Of a stretch of DNA of 21,957 bases, positions 14,461-21,683 are shown in pieces. The DNA is from Sphingomonas sp. GTDB taxonomy: Bacteria > Pseudomonadota > Alphaproteobacteria > Sphingomonadales > Sphingomonadaceae. Position 1 is the stretch's first letter, and every line of letters starts with the position of its first letter. The translations under genes and the position numbers were made by a program. The notes under the pieces were generated by a model that worked only from the letters and a program-made list of their open reading frames with translations, made no database searches and had not been told where the DNA came from. The stretch is taken from positions 1-21,957 of the forward strand of contig JACCSV010000286.1 in assembly GCA_013812805.1 (NCBI GenBank), in the 5' to 3' direction.

Positions 14461-14742
14461 ATGGACGCATCTGACATCGGGCCGGTTGCGCGCGAGATGC
14501 ATCGCCGCCTGCAATCCTTGAAGCCCAGTGCGATCGAGCTCACCGACGACAGTGAAAAGCATCGCGGGCACGGAGGCCACAACCCAGCCGGCGAAAGCCA
14601 TTTCAGCCTAGCGATCGAAAGCACGGCCTTTGCCGGCAAGTCGCGCATCGAGCGGCAGCGGCTAGTGCACAAAGCGCTAGGAGACTTGCTCGACGAGCGG
14701 GTCCACGCATTATCGATCAAGGCGACCGCGCCGGGGGGATAA
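14461..14742 (+). CDS. bolA: BolA family protein
   Basis: BolA proteins pair with monothiol glutaredoxins to carry or sense Fe-S clusters and influence stress responses. The 93-residue protein has the BolA fold landmarks: MHRRLQSLKPSAIELTDDS, HRGHGGHNPAGESHFSLAI with the conserved histidines for cluster binding, FAGKSRIERQRLVHKALGDL and HALSIKA near the end. ATG 14461 gives the family N-terminus; the longer reading from 14371 runs through the divergent gene. There is no Shine-Dalgarno sequence and the -10 box is 6 bases upstream, so the mRNA may be leaderless. The DUF4349 lipoprotein gene begins 10 bases after the stop. Confidence 0.93.
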   Translation: MDASDIGPVAREMHRRLQSLKPSAIELTDDSEKHRGHGGHNPAGESHFSLAIESTAFAGKSRIERQRLVHKALGDLLDERVHALSIKATAPGG

Positions 14743-14752
14743 GGGGACCAAG

Positions 14753-15607
14753 ATGCGCCGACTGAAGCTGATCACGACCGGATTAGCCCTGCTCGCGGCC
14801 GCGTGCTCAAGCAATCGTGGTGGCGAGTCGCAGGAAGCTAGCTACGATGTGGCCGAGGCACCCGACGTCTCGCCAACCGCCGCTCCCGGAGTCGCGTTCC
14901 GCTATTCCTATCTATTCGAACTGCAGGACGAAGCGATTGCAGTCGTGCAGGAGGCCCACGCTTCCCGCTGCGAATCCCTCGGCATCAACCGATGTCGCAT
15001 CACCGGGCTGCAATACAGCGTCAGCCAGAACAATGCCGTTTCCGCATCGCTCGAAGTGAAGCTTGAACCCGGGATCGCCCGTCAGTTCGGCAAGGCAGCG
15101 ACCAAGGATGTCCGGGACGCCAGCGGGCGCATCCGCAAGACTGAATTCACCGGAGAAGACACCGAGCCAGTCACTACCGGCGCCACCCGCGAGCAAACGG
15201 ATATCCAGGAGCGCATCACCGCCCTCGAGCAGCAGCTGGCAACGACCCGGCGCGACACCGAACGGGCGCAGCTTCAGACTCAGCTCAACGATCTTCGCGC
15301 GCAGCTGGCCAACACACGCTCGGTGATTGCCGAGGCCGGGGAACGGCTGGCAAGCACGCCGATGACGTTCAACTACTACGGCCGCGGCGGGATCAGCGGC
15401 TTCCGCGCCAATCCAATAAGCGAGGCGCTGCGCTCGTTCGTAGCCAGCATGGTGACGATGATCACCGTCGTGCTTCAATTGCTTGCCTATTTACTGCCTT
15501 GGGCGCTGCTGCTGGCATTGCTGGTTCTAATGTTCCGCTCCCGACCCGGCCGGGCGGCACGTGCCTTCTTTGCACCGCGAGGCGAAATGGAAACCACCGA
15601 CGAATAG
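14753..15607 (+). CDS. DUF4349-type lipoprotein with C-terminal membrane segment
   Basis: The 284-residue protein has an N-terminal signal peptide with a probable lipobox ending at Cys18 (LLAAAC), a globular domain (about 47-140), a coiled coil (about 150-198, ITALEQQLATTRRDTERAQL then LNDLRAQLANTRSVIAE), the segment TPMTFNYYGRGG and a single membrane helix near 233-262. This order matches DUF4349. The function of that family is unknown, and a cell-envelope role is inferred. The -3 lipobox residue is Ala rather than Leu, so lipidation is less certain. AAGGGGA before the ATG is a strong ribosome site. It may be co-transcribed with bolA. Confidence 0.85.
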   Translation: MRRLKLITTGLALLAAACSSNRGGESQEASYDVAEAPDVSPTAAPGVAFRYSYLFELQDEAIAVVQEAHASRCESLGINRCRITGLQYSVSQNNAVSASLEVKLEPGIARQFGKAATKDVRDASGRIRKTEFTGEDTEPVTTGATREQTDIQERITALEQQLATTRRDTERAQLQTQLNDLRAQLANTRSVIAEAGERLASTPMTFNYYGRGGISGFRANPISEALRSFVASMVTMITVVLQLLAYLLPWALLLALLVLMFRSRPGRAARAFFAPRGEMETTDE

Positions 15608-15695
15608 GCGGCGCAACCGGCCCGCCGCGCGAATTGAAGCGTAGAAGGAAGCAGGCAATCTTCCTTGGGGCGGCAAACCGGATTAGGTCGGGCGG

Positions 15696-16592
15696 ATGGA
15701 ATCGGCCATCCTCCAGACCCTTGCGCCAGTCACTCACGACCTCGGCGGGTTCAAGGTCCACCGCACGCTTCCGCACAAGCAGCGGACGATGGTCGGGCCG
15801 TTCATCTTCTTCGACCAAATGGGGCCTGCGCATCTGTCGTCCGGCGAGGGCATCGACGTCCGCCCGCACCCGCACATCAACCTCGCGACCGTCACCTATT
15901 TGTTCGCCGGCGCCATCGACCACCGCGACAGCCTCGGCACCCGCCAGCGGATCGAGGCCGGGGCCGTCAACCTGATGACCGCGGGCCGCGGCATTACCCA
16001 TTCGGAGCGCTCGCCCGGCGAGGAGCGGGCGGCCGGCCCGCAGCTTTCGGGTATCCAGACCTGGCTGGCGATGCCGCGCGACAAGGAGGAGATGGCACCG
16101 GCGTTCGAGCATGTCGCCGCCGGCGAGCTGCCGATCGTCGATGCCGACGGAGTCGAGGTGCGGCTGATCATGGGGGAGGCTTATGGCGCCCGATCGCCGG
16201 TCACGTGCCATTCGCCGACGGTCTACGCGGCGCTGACGATGGCTCCGGGCTCATCGATCGAGGTCGAGAGCGAAGCCGACGAGCGCGCCGTCTATCTGCT
16301 CGACGGCGACGCCGTGCTCGACGGCACGGCGCTGCAGCCCACCCATCTGGTCCTGCTCCAGCCCGGCCACCGGCCGCGGCTGCGTTCGGAGCGCGGCGCC
16401 CGGCTGATGATCTGCGGCGGCGCGCCGATGGATAGCGAGCGCCACGTCTGGTGGAACTTCGTTTCCTCGAGCCAGGAGCGGATCGACGAGGCCAAGCGCG
16501 CCTGGAAAGCCGGCGAGTTCGCGCTTCCACCCGATGACGACGCCGAGTTTATCCCGCTTCCGGAAGTGCCGCTGACCGTCAGCTATCCGTGA
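15696..16592 (+). CDS. Pirin family protein
   Basis: Pirins are bicupin proteins with a metal in the N-terminal cupin. Some have quercetinase activity and others act as redox or regulatory factors. The 298-residue protein keeps all four metal ligands: His58 and His60 in RPHPHINLATVTYLF, and His102 and Glu104 in GRGITHSERSP. Other landmarks are GPFIFFDQMGP, GIQTWLAMP and the C-terminal GGAPMDSERHVWWNFVSSS. The start ATG follows a modest AGG/GGGCGG region. Its TGA stop overlaps the next gene's GTG start (GTGA), so the pirin and hydrolase are coupled. The natural substrate cannot be told from sequence. Confidence 0.94.
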   Translation: MESAILQTLAPVTHDLGGFKVHRTLPHKQRTMVGPFIFFDQMGPAHLSSGEGIDVRPHPHINLATVTYLFAGAIDHRDSLGTRQRIEAGAVNLMTAGRGITHSERSPGEERAAGPQLSGIQTWLAMPRDKEEMAPAFEHVAAGELPIVDADGVEVRLIMGEAYGARSPVTCHSPTVYAALTMAPGSSIEVESEADERAVYLLDGDAVLDGTALQPTHLVLLQPGHRPRLRSERGARLMICGGAPMDSERHVWWNFVSSSQERIDEAKRAWKAGEFALPPDDDAEFIPLPEVPLTVSYP

Positions 16593-17503
16593 CCGAGTTC
16601 CGCCGCGTTGCGCTGGCCACCGGCGTCACGCTCAATGTCCGGCTTTGCGGCGACGCCGGCGCTCCGGCCGTCATCATGCTCCACGGGTTTCCGGAATCGC
16701 ACCGCACCTGGCGCGAGCTCGAGCCGCGGCTGAGCGGCCGCTTCCGCCAAATCATGCCCGACCAGCGCGGCTTTGCCGGGTCGGACAAGCCCGCCGGCAA
16801 AGACGCCTATAAGTCCGACAAGTCGATCGACGACGTTTCCGCGCTCGCCGACGCGCTGGGTCTGGAGCGGTTCGCTTTGGTCGGTCACGACTGGGGCGGC
16901 GCCATCGCCTGGAGCGCGGCGCTGCGCGGCGACCCGCGGCTCTCCCGCCTCGCCATCATCAATGCACCGCATCCGGTGATCTTCCAGAGAAGCCTGATCT
17001 CTGACCGCAAGCAGCGCGCCGCCTCGCAATATATCACCGCCTTCCGCGCCCCCGGCTTCGCCAAGCTGGTCGAGTGGAAAGGCTACGAGTGGTTCTTCGA
17101 CAAAGTCTTTGGCGGGCATTTCGACCTCGCGCTGATCCCGGAGACCGAGAAGCAGCACTATATCGCCGAATGGTCGCAGCCCGGCGCCTTCGCGGCGATG
17201 CTCAACTGGTACCGCGCCTCGCCGGTGAAAGTGCCGCTGCCGGGGATCACGGTGCCGCTTCCCGACTGGTTGCTCAACCCGTTCCCGAAGGTTGCGGTGC
17301 CGACGCTGGTCATCTGGGGAATGCGCGACCGGGCGCTGCTGCCGGTGCAGCTCGAAGGACTGGACCGGCTGGTCGAGCAGCTTGCGGTGGTGCGTATTCC
17401 CGACGCCGGGCACTTCGCCCCATGGGAGGCGCCCGACGCCGTTGCCGCCGCGCTTGCCCCCTTCCTTGCAGAGGAGGGCGTAGCTACAGCCCAGTCGCAA
17501 TGA
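16589..17503 (+). CDS. Alpha/beta hydrolase, epoxide-hydrolase-like
   Basis: The 304-residue protein shows the oxyanion-hole motif HGFPESHRTW (32-41), the nucleophile elbow GHDWGG with Asp101, an acid candidate Asp247 in WGMRDRALLP, and the general-base His275 in PDAGHFAPWE. An Asp nucleophile, NAPHP after the elbow and a lid-region Tyr208 in NWYRA fit soluble epoxide hydrolases better than haloalkane dehalogenases or Ser esterases. The substrate is unknown. GTG 16589 overlaps the pirin stop. The stop overlaps the nusB start (ATGA), tying this enzyme to a translation and antitermination operon without obvious functional reason. Confidence 0.92.
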   Translation: MTEFRRVALATGVTLNVRLCGDAGAPAVIMLHGFPESHRTWRELEPRLSGRFRQIMPDQRGFAGSDKPAGKDAYKSDKSIDDVSALADALGLERFALVGHDWGGAIAWSAALRGDPRLSRLAIINAPHPVIFQRSLISDRKQRAASQYITAFRAPGFAKLVEWKGYEWFFDKVFGGHFDLALIPETEKQHYIAEWSQPGAFAAMLNWYRASPVKVPLPGITVPLPDWLLNPFPKVAVPTLVIWGMRDRALLPVQLEGLDRLVEQLAVVRIPDAGHFAPWEAPDAVAAALAPFLAEEGVATAQSQ

Positions 17504-17952
17504 CCACTGCCGCCCGATCCCGTTCCCGCTCCGCTGCGCGCCTCGCTTCCGTGCAGGCGCTTTACCAGCAGGAGATGGAAGGGATTCCGTTGCCGCGGCT
17601 GCTCAAGGAATTCCACGACCACCGACTTGGAGCGACGATCGAGGAGGCGGAATATGTCGAAGCCGAGCGCGATTTCTTCGACGATATCGTCAGCGGGGTC
17701 GAAGCGCGACGCGCCGACATCGACCAGGCGATCGCGGCCAAGCTCGCCAGCGGCTGGACCCTCGAGCGGCTCGACCGGCCGATGCGCGCCATTCTTCGCG
17801 CCGGCGCCTATGAGCTGATCGCTCGGCCAGACGTTCCGGTCGGTTCGGTCATTTCCGAATATGTCGACGTCGCCCACGCATTTTACGACAAGCGCGAAAG
17901 CGGCTTCGTCAACGGCCTGCTCGACGCCATTGCCAAGGAGGTGCGGTCCTGA
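17500..17952 (+). CDS. nusB: Transcription antitermination factor NusB
   Basis: NusB with S10 (NusE) binds boxA RNA and promotes antitermination, mainly on rRNA operons. The 150-residue all-helical protein has the family markers RSAARLASVQALYQQEMEG (about 10-28), the helix LERLDRPMRAILRAGAYEL, PVGSVISEYVDVAHAF and the C-terminal ESGFVNGLLDAIAKE. ATG 17500 overlaps the hydrolase stop by 4 bases (ATGA). A longer reading from 17074 is only the out-of-frame shadow of the hydrolase. An 81-bp palindromic repeat begins one base after the nusB stop and separates it from thiL. Confidence 0.96.
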   Translation: MTTAARSRSRSAARLASVQALYQQEMEGIPLPRLLKEFHDHRLGATIEEAEYVEAERDFFDDIVSGVEARRADIDQAIAAKLASGWTLERLDRPMRAILRAGAYELIARPDVPVGSVISEYVDVAHAFYDKRESGFVNGLLDAIAKEVRS

Positions 17953-17953
17953 C

Positions 17954-18034
17954 CGTCATTGCGAGAAGCGCAGCGACGCGGCAATCCAGCTGTCGAGAAA
18001 TAAACTGGATTGCTTCGCTTCACTCGCAATGACG
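17954..18034. repeat. Palindromic repeat element (81 bp) at the nusB-thiL junction
   Basis: Terminal arms CGTCATTGCGAG (17954-17965) and CTCGCAATGACG (18023-18034) are perfect 12-base complements. Inner arms GCAATCCAG (17981-17989) and CTGGATTGC (18005-18013) add 9 pairs, and AAGCG (17966-17970) with CGCTT (18016-18020) adds 5. The loop is 17990-18004. I recognise the ends as a dispersed palindromic repeat of REP or MITE type common in alphaproteobacterial and other genomes. A dinucleotide AC flanks both ends, which could be a target duplication or chance. The right arm contains the thiL ATG. Confidence 0.88.
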
Positions 18035-18991
18035 ACCGAGACCCAGATCATCCAGCGGCTGCGACGGATCGCCACGCACCCGGCGGCACGCAACCTTCAA
18101 GACGATGCCGCGCTGCTCGACGGCTTCGTGATCACTCACGACAGTATCGCCGAGGGGGTTCACTTCTTCCCGCAGGATCCGCCGACCAGCGTCGGCTGGA
18201 AGCTGGTCGCGGTCAATCTGTCCGACCTCGCCGCCAAGGGGGCACGGCCCGTTGCGGCGCTGTTGTCACTGACCTTGTCCGGGGACGACGAATGGGACCT
18301 CGCCTTCATCGAAGGGGTTAAGGCGGCGAGCGAAAGCTACGGAATCGCGCTGATTGGCGGCGATACCATCACGCTGCCGGCTGGCGCGCCAAGGGTGCTC
18401 GGCCTAACGGCGATCGGCCGCGCCGGCGCGAATACCCCAGCACGCTCGGGCGGGCAGCCGGGGGACAGGCTATGGGTCGCCGGGACGCTCGGCGATTCTG
18501 CTGCCGGCCTTGCGCTGCTGACCGACGACGCGGAAGCGGTTGGCGTGCTGGTCGATGTCTACCGCCGGCCGGTCCCGCTGCTCGAGATGGGGCAGGCGCT
18601 GGCGCCCCAGGCAAGCGCGATGATGGACGTGTCTGACGGACTGCTGCTCGACTTGCAGCGGCTGTGCGCCGCAAGCGGCTGCGGCGCCGAGGTGGAGCTC
18701 GATTCGCTGCCGCTGTCGCGCGCGTTCATCGCCGAGCGCGGGAACGACCGCGCGGCGCGCCTGTTCGCAGCTACCGGCGGCGACGATTATGCGCTGCTTG
18801 CCGCATTTCCACCTGAGATCGATCCGGCGGTAACCCTTTCTTTACCCAAGAAGCCGACGCTCGCCTGCATTGGGAAGCTGGTTGCCGGGAGCTCTGTCAT
18901 GCTCACCCACGGCGGCGAAGCGATCCCGCTGCCGGAGCGGCTTGGCTATGAACATCGCACTGAGCCTCCGCCAATGGGCGATCGCGGGTAG
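18029..18991 (+). CDS. thiL: Thiamine-monophosphate kinase
   Basis: ThiL phosphorylates thiamine monophosphate to thiamine diphosphate with ATP, the last step of cofactor synthesis. The 320-residue protein has the PurM-like fold markers: LQDDAALLDGFVITHDSIAE (23-42) with the metal-binding Asp pair, WKLVAVNLSDLAAKGARP, ALIGGDTITLP, PGDRLWVAGTLGDSAAGLALL, MMDVSDGLLLDLQRL and ATGGDDYALLAAFP. ATG 18029 is chosen because it is the only start near the conserved N-terminus, and it lies inside the right arm of a palindromic repeat. There is no Shine-Dalgarno sequence, and the start would be paired in a long hairpin. A reading from 17861 only adds repeat and nusB shadow sequence. No TPP riboswitch is visible. 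Confidence 0.94.
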   Translation: MTTETQIIQRLRRIATHPAARNLQDDAALLDGFVITHDSIAEGVHFFPQDPPTSVGWKLVAVNLSDLAAKGARPVAALLSLTLSGDDEWDLAFIEGVKAASESYGIALIGGDTITLPAGAPRVLGLTAIGRAGANTPARSGGQPGDRLWVAGTLGDSAAGLALLTDDAEAVGVLVDVYRRPVPLLEMGQALAPQASAMMDVSDGLLLDLQRLCAASGCGAEVELDSLPLSRAFIAERGNDRAARLFAATGGDDYALLAAFPPEIDPAVTLSLPKKPTLACIGKLVAGSSVMLTHGGEAIPLPERLGYEHRTEPPPMGDRG

Positions 18992-19034
18992 CGGTTTGGC
19001 CTGCGGAATGACCGCGGCGCTGCTTCTCCACTAA
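18948..19034 (+). CDS. Possible 28-residue membrane peptide overlapping the thiL end
   Basis: An ATG inside the thiL 3' end opens a short frame, MNIALSLRQWAIAGSGLACG and on to TAA at 19032-19034, with a hydrophobic stretch that could span the membrane. GGAG lies about 12 bases upstream, which is too far for a good site. It extends 43 bases beyond the thiL stop. It is listed as a candidate only; conservation in relatives would decide whether it is real. Confidence 0.2.
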   Translation: MNIALSLRQWAIAGSGLACGMTAALLLH

Positions 19035-19095
19035 AGCGCACTTATCCCGCCGCGCGGTTGCCAGCCGCGCGTTCCGACCATAAAGGGCGCCATCC

Positions 19096-19134
19096 GCCGG
19101 CTGCCTTGCGCAGGCCGGCCTTTGTCATTTTGCC
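19096..19134 (+). terminator. Probable intrinsic terminator after thiL
   Basis: GCCGGC plus TGC (19096-19104) pairs with GCA, a bulged G and GCCGGC (19110-19119) around the loop CTTGC. CTTTGTCATTTT follows. The T-tract is broken, so strength is uncertain. Because hppA starts only 18 bases later, this could instead act as a leader hairpin of hppA. A second hairpin, CGCGCGG/CCGCGCG (19051-19071), lies just upstream without a T-run. TTGCCA (19058) and TAAAGG (19081), 17 bases apart, could be a weak hppA promoter in the same gap. Confidence 0.45.
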
Positions 19135-19151
19135 GCCCAACGGGGAAACAC

Positions 19152-21311
19152 ATGGACCTCATACTGATCGCCATCGCCTGTGGCGTCATCGCCGTTTTCT
19201 ACGGCGTCATCACCAGCCGCCAGGTGCTCGCCGCGTCGCCGGGCAATCAGCGCATGGTCGACATTGCCGGCGCCATCCAGGAAGGCGCGCAGGCCTATCT
19301 CGGCCGGCAATATACCGCGATCGCCATCGTCGGCGCCGGGGTCGCCGTCCTGGTCGGATTGTTCCTTGGCCTGACGCCCGCTGTTGCCTTCAGCGTCGGA
19401 GCGCTGCTTTCGGGCGCCGCGGGCTATATCGGAATGAACATCTCGGTCCGCGCCAACGTCCGCACGGCGGAGGCGGCGCGCACCTCGCTGCAGGGCGGCC
19501 TGACCACCGCGTTTCGAGCCGGCGCGATTACCGGAATGCTCGTCGCCGGCCTCGCGCTGCTGGCGATCTCGATCGTCTTCTACGTGCTCGTCGATGTGAT
19601 GGGCGCCGAGCCTGAAAGCCGCGAAGTCATCGACGCGCTCGTCGCGCTTGCGTTCGGCGCCTCGCTGATCTCGATCTTCGCCCGTCTCGGCGGCGGCATC
19701 TTCACCAAGGCCGCCGACGTCGGCGCCGACCTCGTCGGCAAGGTCGAGGCCGGGATCCCCGAGGACGATCCGCGCAACCCGGCGGTGATCGCCGATAACG
19801 TCGGCGACAATGTCGGCGATTGCGCCGGAATGGCCGCCGATCTGTTCGAAACCTACGTCGTCACCGTCGGTGCGACGATGGTTCTGACCGCGCTTCTGAT
19901 CGGAACCGGCGCCGCGGACATCACCGCTCTCATGGCGCTCCCGCTGCTCGTCGGCGGCGTGTGCATCATCACCTCGATCATCGGCACCTACATGGTCCGC
20001 CTCGGCAAGAGCCAGTCGATCATGGGCGCGCTCTACAAGGGCTTTTGGACCACCGCCGGCCTGTCGGTGCCGGCGCTATGGTTCGCGACCTGGCTGGCGC
20101 TGGGCGACCTCAACGCGGTGATCGGCGGCCAGGAAGCGGCGGGCGTTGACGTCACCGGCGCGGTTGCCGAACAGACCGGCGGCTTCACCGGCTGGGACCT
20201 GTTTTTCTGCATGATGATCGGCCTCGCCGTCACCGGCCTGCTGGTGTGGATCACCGAATATTACACCGGGACCAACTACCGGCCGGTGCGCTCCATCGCC
20301 AAGGCGTCGGAAACCGGCCACGGCACCAACGTCATCCAAGGCCTGGCGATCAGCCTTGAATCGACGGCAATGCCGACCATCGTCATCTGCGTCGCGATCA
20401 TCTCGTCTTACCTGCTCGCAGGGCTGATCGGAATCGCCTTCGCCGCCACCGCGATGCTGGCGCTGGCCGGGATGGTCGTTGCACTCGACGCTTATGGCCC
20501 GGTCACCGACAACGCCGGCGGGATCGCCGAGATGGCCGGCATGGAGGATGAGGTCCGCCACCGCACCGACGCGCTCGACGCGGTCGGCAACACCACCAAG
20601 GCGGTGACCAAGGGCTATGCGATCGGCTCGGCCGCGCTTGCCGCGCTGGTGCTGTTCGGTGCCTACACGACCGACCTTCAGGAGTTCGCCACCGAGCTTA
20701 AGATCGGCGCGGGCGGCGTCGATTTCTCGTTGTCCAACCCGTACGTCGTGGTCGGGCTGCTGCTCGGGGCGCTGCTGCCGTACCTGTTCGGCGCAATGGG
20801 CATGACCGCCGTCGGCCGCGCCGCCGGAAACGTGGTGCTCGACGTTCGCGAGCAGTTCCGTTCCAACCCCGGCATCATGGACGGCACCAGCCGCCCCAAT
20901 TACGCCCGCACCGTCGACCTCGTCACCAAGGCGGCGATCCGCGAGATGATCGTGCCGTCGCTGCTGCCGGTGCTTGCGCCGATCGTGGTCTATTTCGCGA
21001 TCTCGGCAGTCGCCGGGCGCGAGCAGGGCTTTGCGGCCCTGGGTGCCCTGCTCCTTGGCGTGATCGTCTCCGGACTGTTCGTCGCCATCTCGATGACTTC
21101 GGGCGGCGGCGCCTGGGATAATGCCAAGAAGTACATCGAGGACGGCAATTACGGCGGCAAGGGATCGGAAGCGCACAAGGCGGCGGTTACCGGCGACACC
21201 GTCGGCGATCCCTACAAGGACACCGCCGGCCCGGCCGTGAACCCGATGATCAAGATCACCAACATCGTCGCCTTGCTGCTGCTTGCAGCACTTGCCGGCA
21301 GCGGCGCTTAA
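19152..21311 (+). CDS. hppA: Membrane-bound proton-translocating pyrophosphatase
   Basis: HppA splits pyrophosphate and pumps ions across the inner membrane. The 719-residue protein is full length, with about 16 hydrophobic segments. The catalytic loop carries DVGADLVGKVE (189-199) and DNVGDNVGDCAG (215-226), and the C-terminal part has GDTVGDPYKDTAGPAVNP. The motif at 479-484 reads GNTTKA: Lys483 at this place is the known hallmark of K+-independent H+-pumping enzymes, whereas K+-dependent ones have Ala. Product names mentioning sodium would therefore be misleading. ATG 19152 with GGGGA 7 bases upstream is chosen over the upstream TTG at 19122. Confidence 0.97.
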   Translation: MDLILIAIACGVIAVFYGVITSRQVLAASPGNQRMVDIAGAIQEGAQAYLGRQYTAIAIVGAGVAVLVGLFLGLTPAVAFSVGALLSGAAGYIGMNISVRANVRTAEAARTSLQGGLTTAFRAGAITGMLVAGLALLAISIVFYVLVDVMGAEPESREVIDALVALAFGASLISIFARLGGGIFTKAADVGADLVGKVEAGIPEDDPRNPAVIADNVGDNVGDCAGMAADLFETYVVTVGATMVLTALLIGTGAADITALMALPLLVGGVCIITSIIGTYMVRLGKSQSIMGALYKGFWTTAGLSVPALWFATWLALGDLNAVIGGQEAAGVDVTGAVAEQTGGFTGWDLFFCMMIGLAVTGLLVWITEYYTGTNYRPVRSIAKASETGHGTNVIQGLAISLESTAMPTIVICVAIISSYLLAGLIGIAFAATAMLALAGMVVALDAYGPVTDNAGGIAEMAGMEDEVRHRTDALDAVGNTTKAVTKGYAIGSAALAALVLFGAYTTDLQEFATELKIGAGGVDFSLSNPYVVVGLLLGALLPYLFGAMGMTAVGRAAGNVVLDVREQFRSNPGIMDGTSRPNYARTVDLVTKAAIREMIVPSLLPVLAPIVVYFAISAVAGREQGFAALGALLLGVIVSGLFVAISMTSGGGAWDNAKKYIEDGNYGGKGSEAHKAAVTGDTVGDPYKDTAGPAVNPMIKITNIVALLLLAALAGSGA

Positions 21312-21434
21312 GCAGACCCCGACCGGATTGGAGCGGCCTCGCCCGGGCATTGCTGCGGCGGCTGCTGCTTCCATTCTAACGGCCCTGCCGCTAAGGGACC
21401 GCGACTTTTAACCAGCAAACAACGAGGTTTTCGT
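21312..21434 (+). promoter_or_regulatory. Gap between hppA and infA: weak hairpin and possible infA promoter
   Basis: In this 123-bp gap CGGCCC (21380-21385) can pair with GGG-A-CCG (21395-21401), with one bulge, and CGACTTTTAA follows. It is a weak terminator candidate. TTGCTG (21350-21355) and ATTCTA (21373-21378), 17 bases apart, are a possible but poor promoter for infA. GAGG at 21424-21427 is the infA ribosome site. No open reading frame of note is present. Confidence 0.3.
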
Positions 21435-21683
21435 TTGGCCAAGGAAGAACTTCTCGAAATGCGCGGCAAGGTACTGGAGTTGCTGCCCAACGCCATGTTC
21501 CGCGTCGAGCTCGAGAATGGCCACGAAATCCTCGGCCACACCGCCGGCAAGATGCGCAAGAATCGCATCCGGGTGCTGACCGGCGACGAAGTGCTGGTCG
21601 AAATGACCCCGTACGACCTGACCAAGGGTCGAATCACCTACCGCTTCATGCCCGGGCGCGGGGGCCCGCCGCCCCGCACCTGA
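21435..21683 (+). CDS. infA: Translation initiation factor IF-1
   Basis: IF-1 binds the 30S A site during initiation. The 82-residue S1/OB-fold protein is almost canonical: AKEELLEMRGKVLELLPNAM, FRVELENGHEILGHTAGKMR, KNRIRVLTGDEVLVEMTPYD and LTKGRITYRF. Its C-terminal tail MPGRGGPPPRT makes it about ten residues longer than the usual 72-residue form. The start is TTG at 21435, which gives the correct MAKEE N-terminus, and no ATG is available nearby. GAGG stands about 7 bases upstream. The stop overlaps the maf start by one base (TGATG), so the two are coupled. Confidence 0.97.
   Translation: MAKEELLEMRGKVLELLPNAMFRVELENGHEILGHTAGKMRKNRIRVLTGDEVLVEMTPYDLTKGRITYRFMPGRGGPPPRT

Noticed and set aside
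17953..18028. A TPP riboswitch ahead of thiL
   Set aside because: The gap is fully explained by the palindromic repeat and contains no THI-box CTGAGA/ACCTGA pair.
20076..21374. A 432-codon open frame on the minus strand opposite hppA
   Set aside because: It mirrors the codon structure of hppA and its translation is rich in His, Asp, Gly and Arg without domain features.
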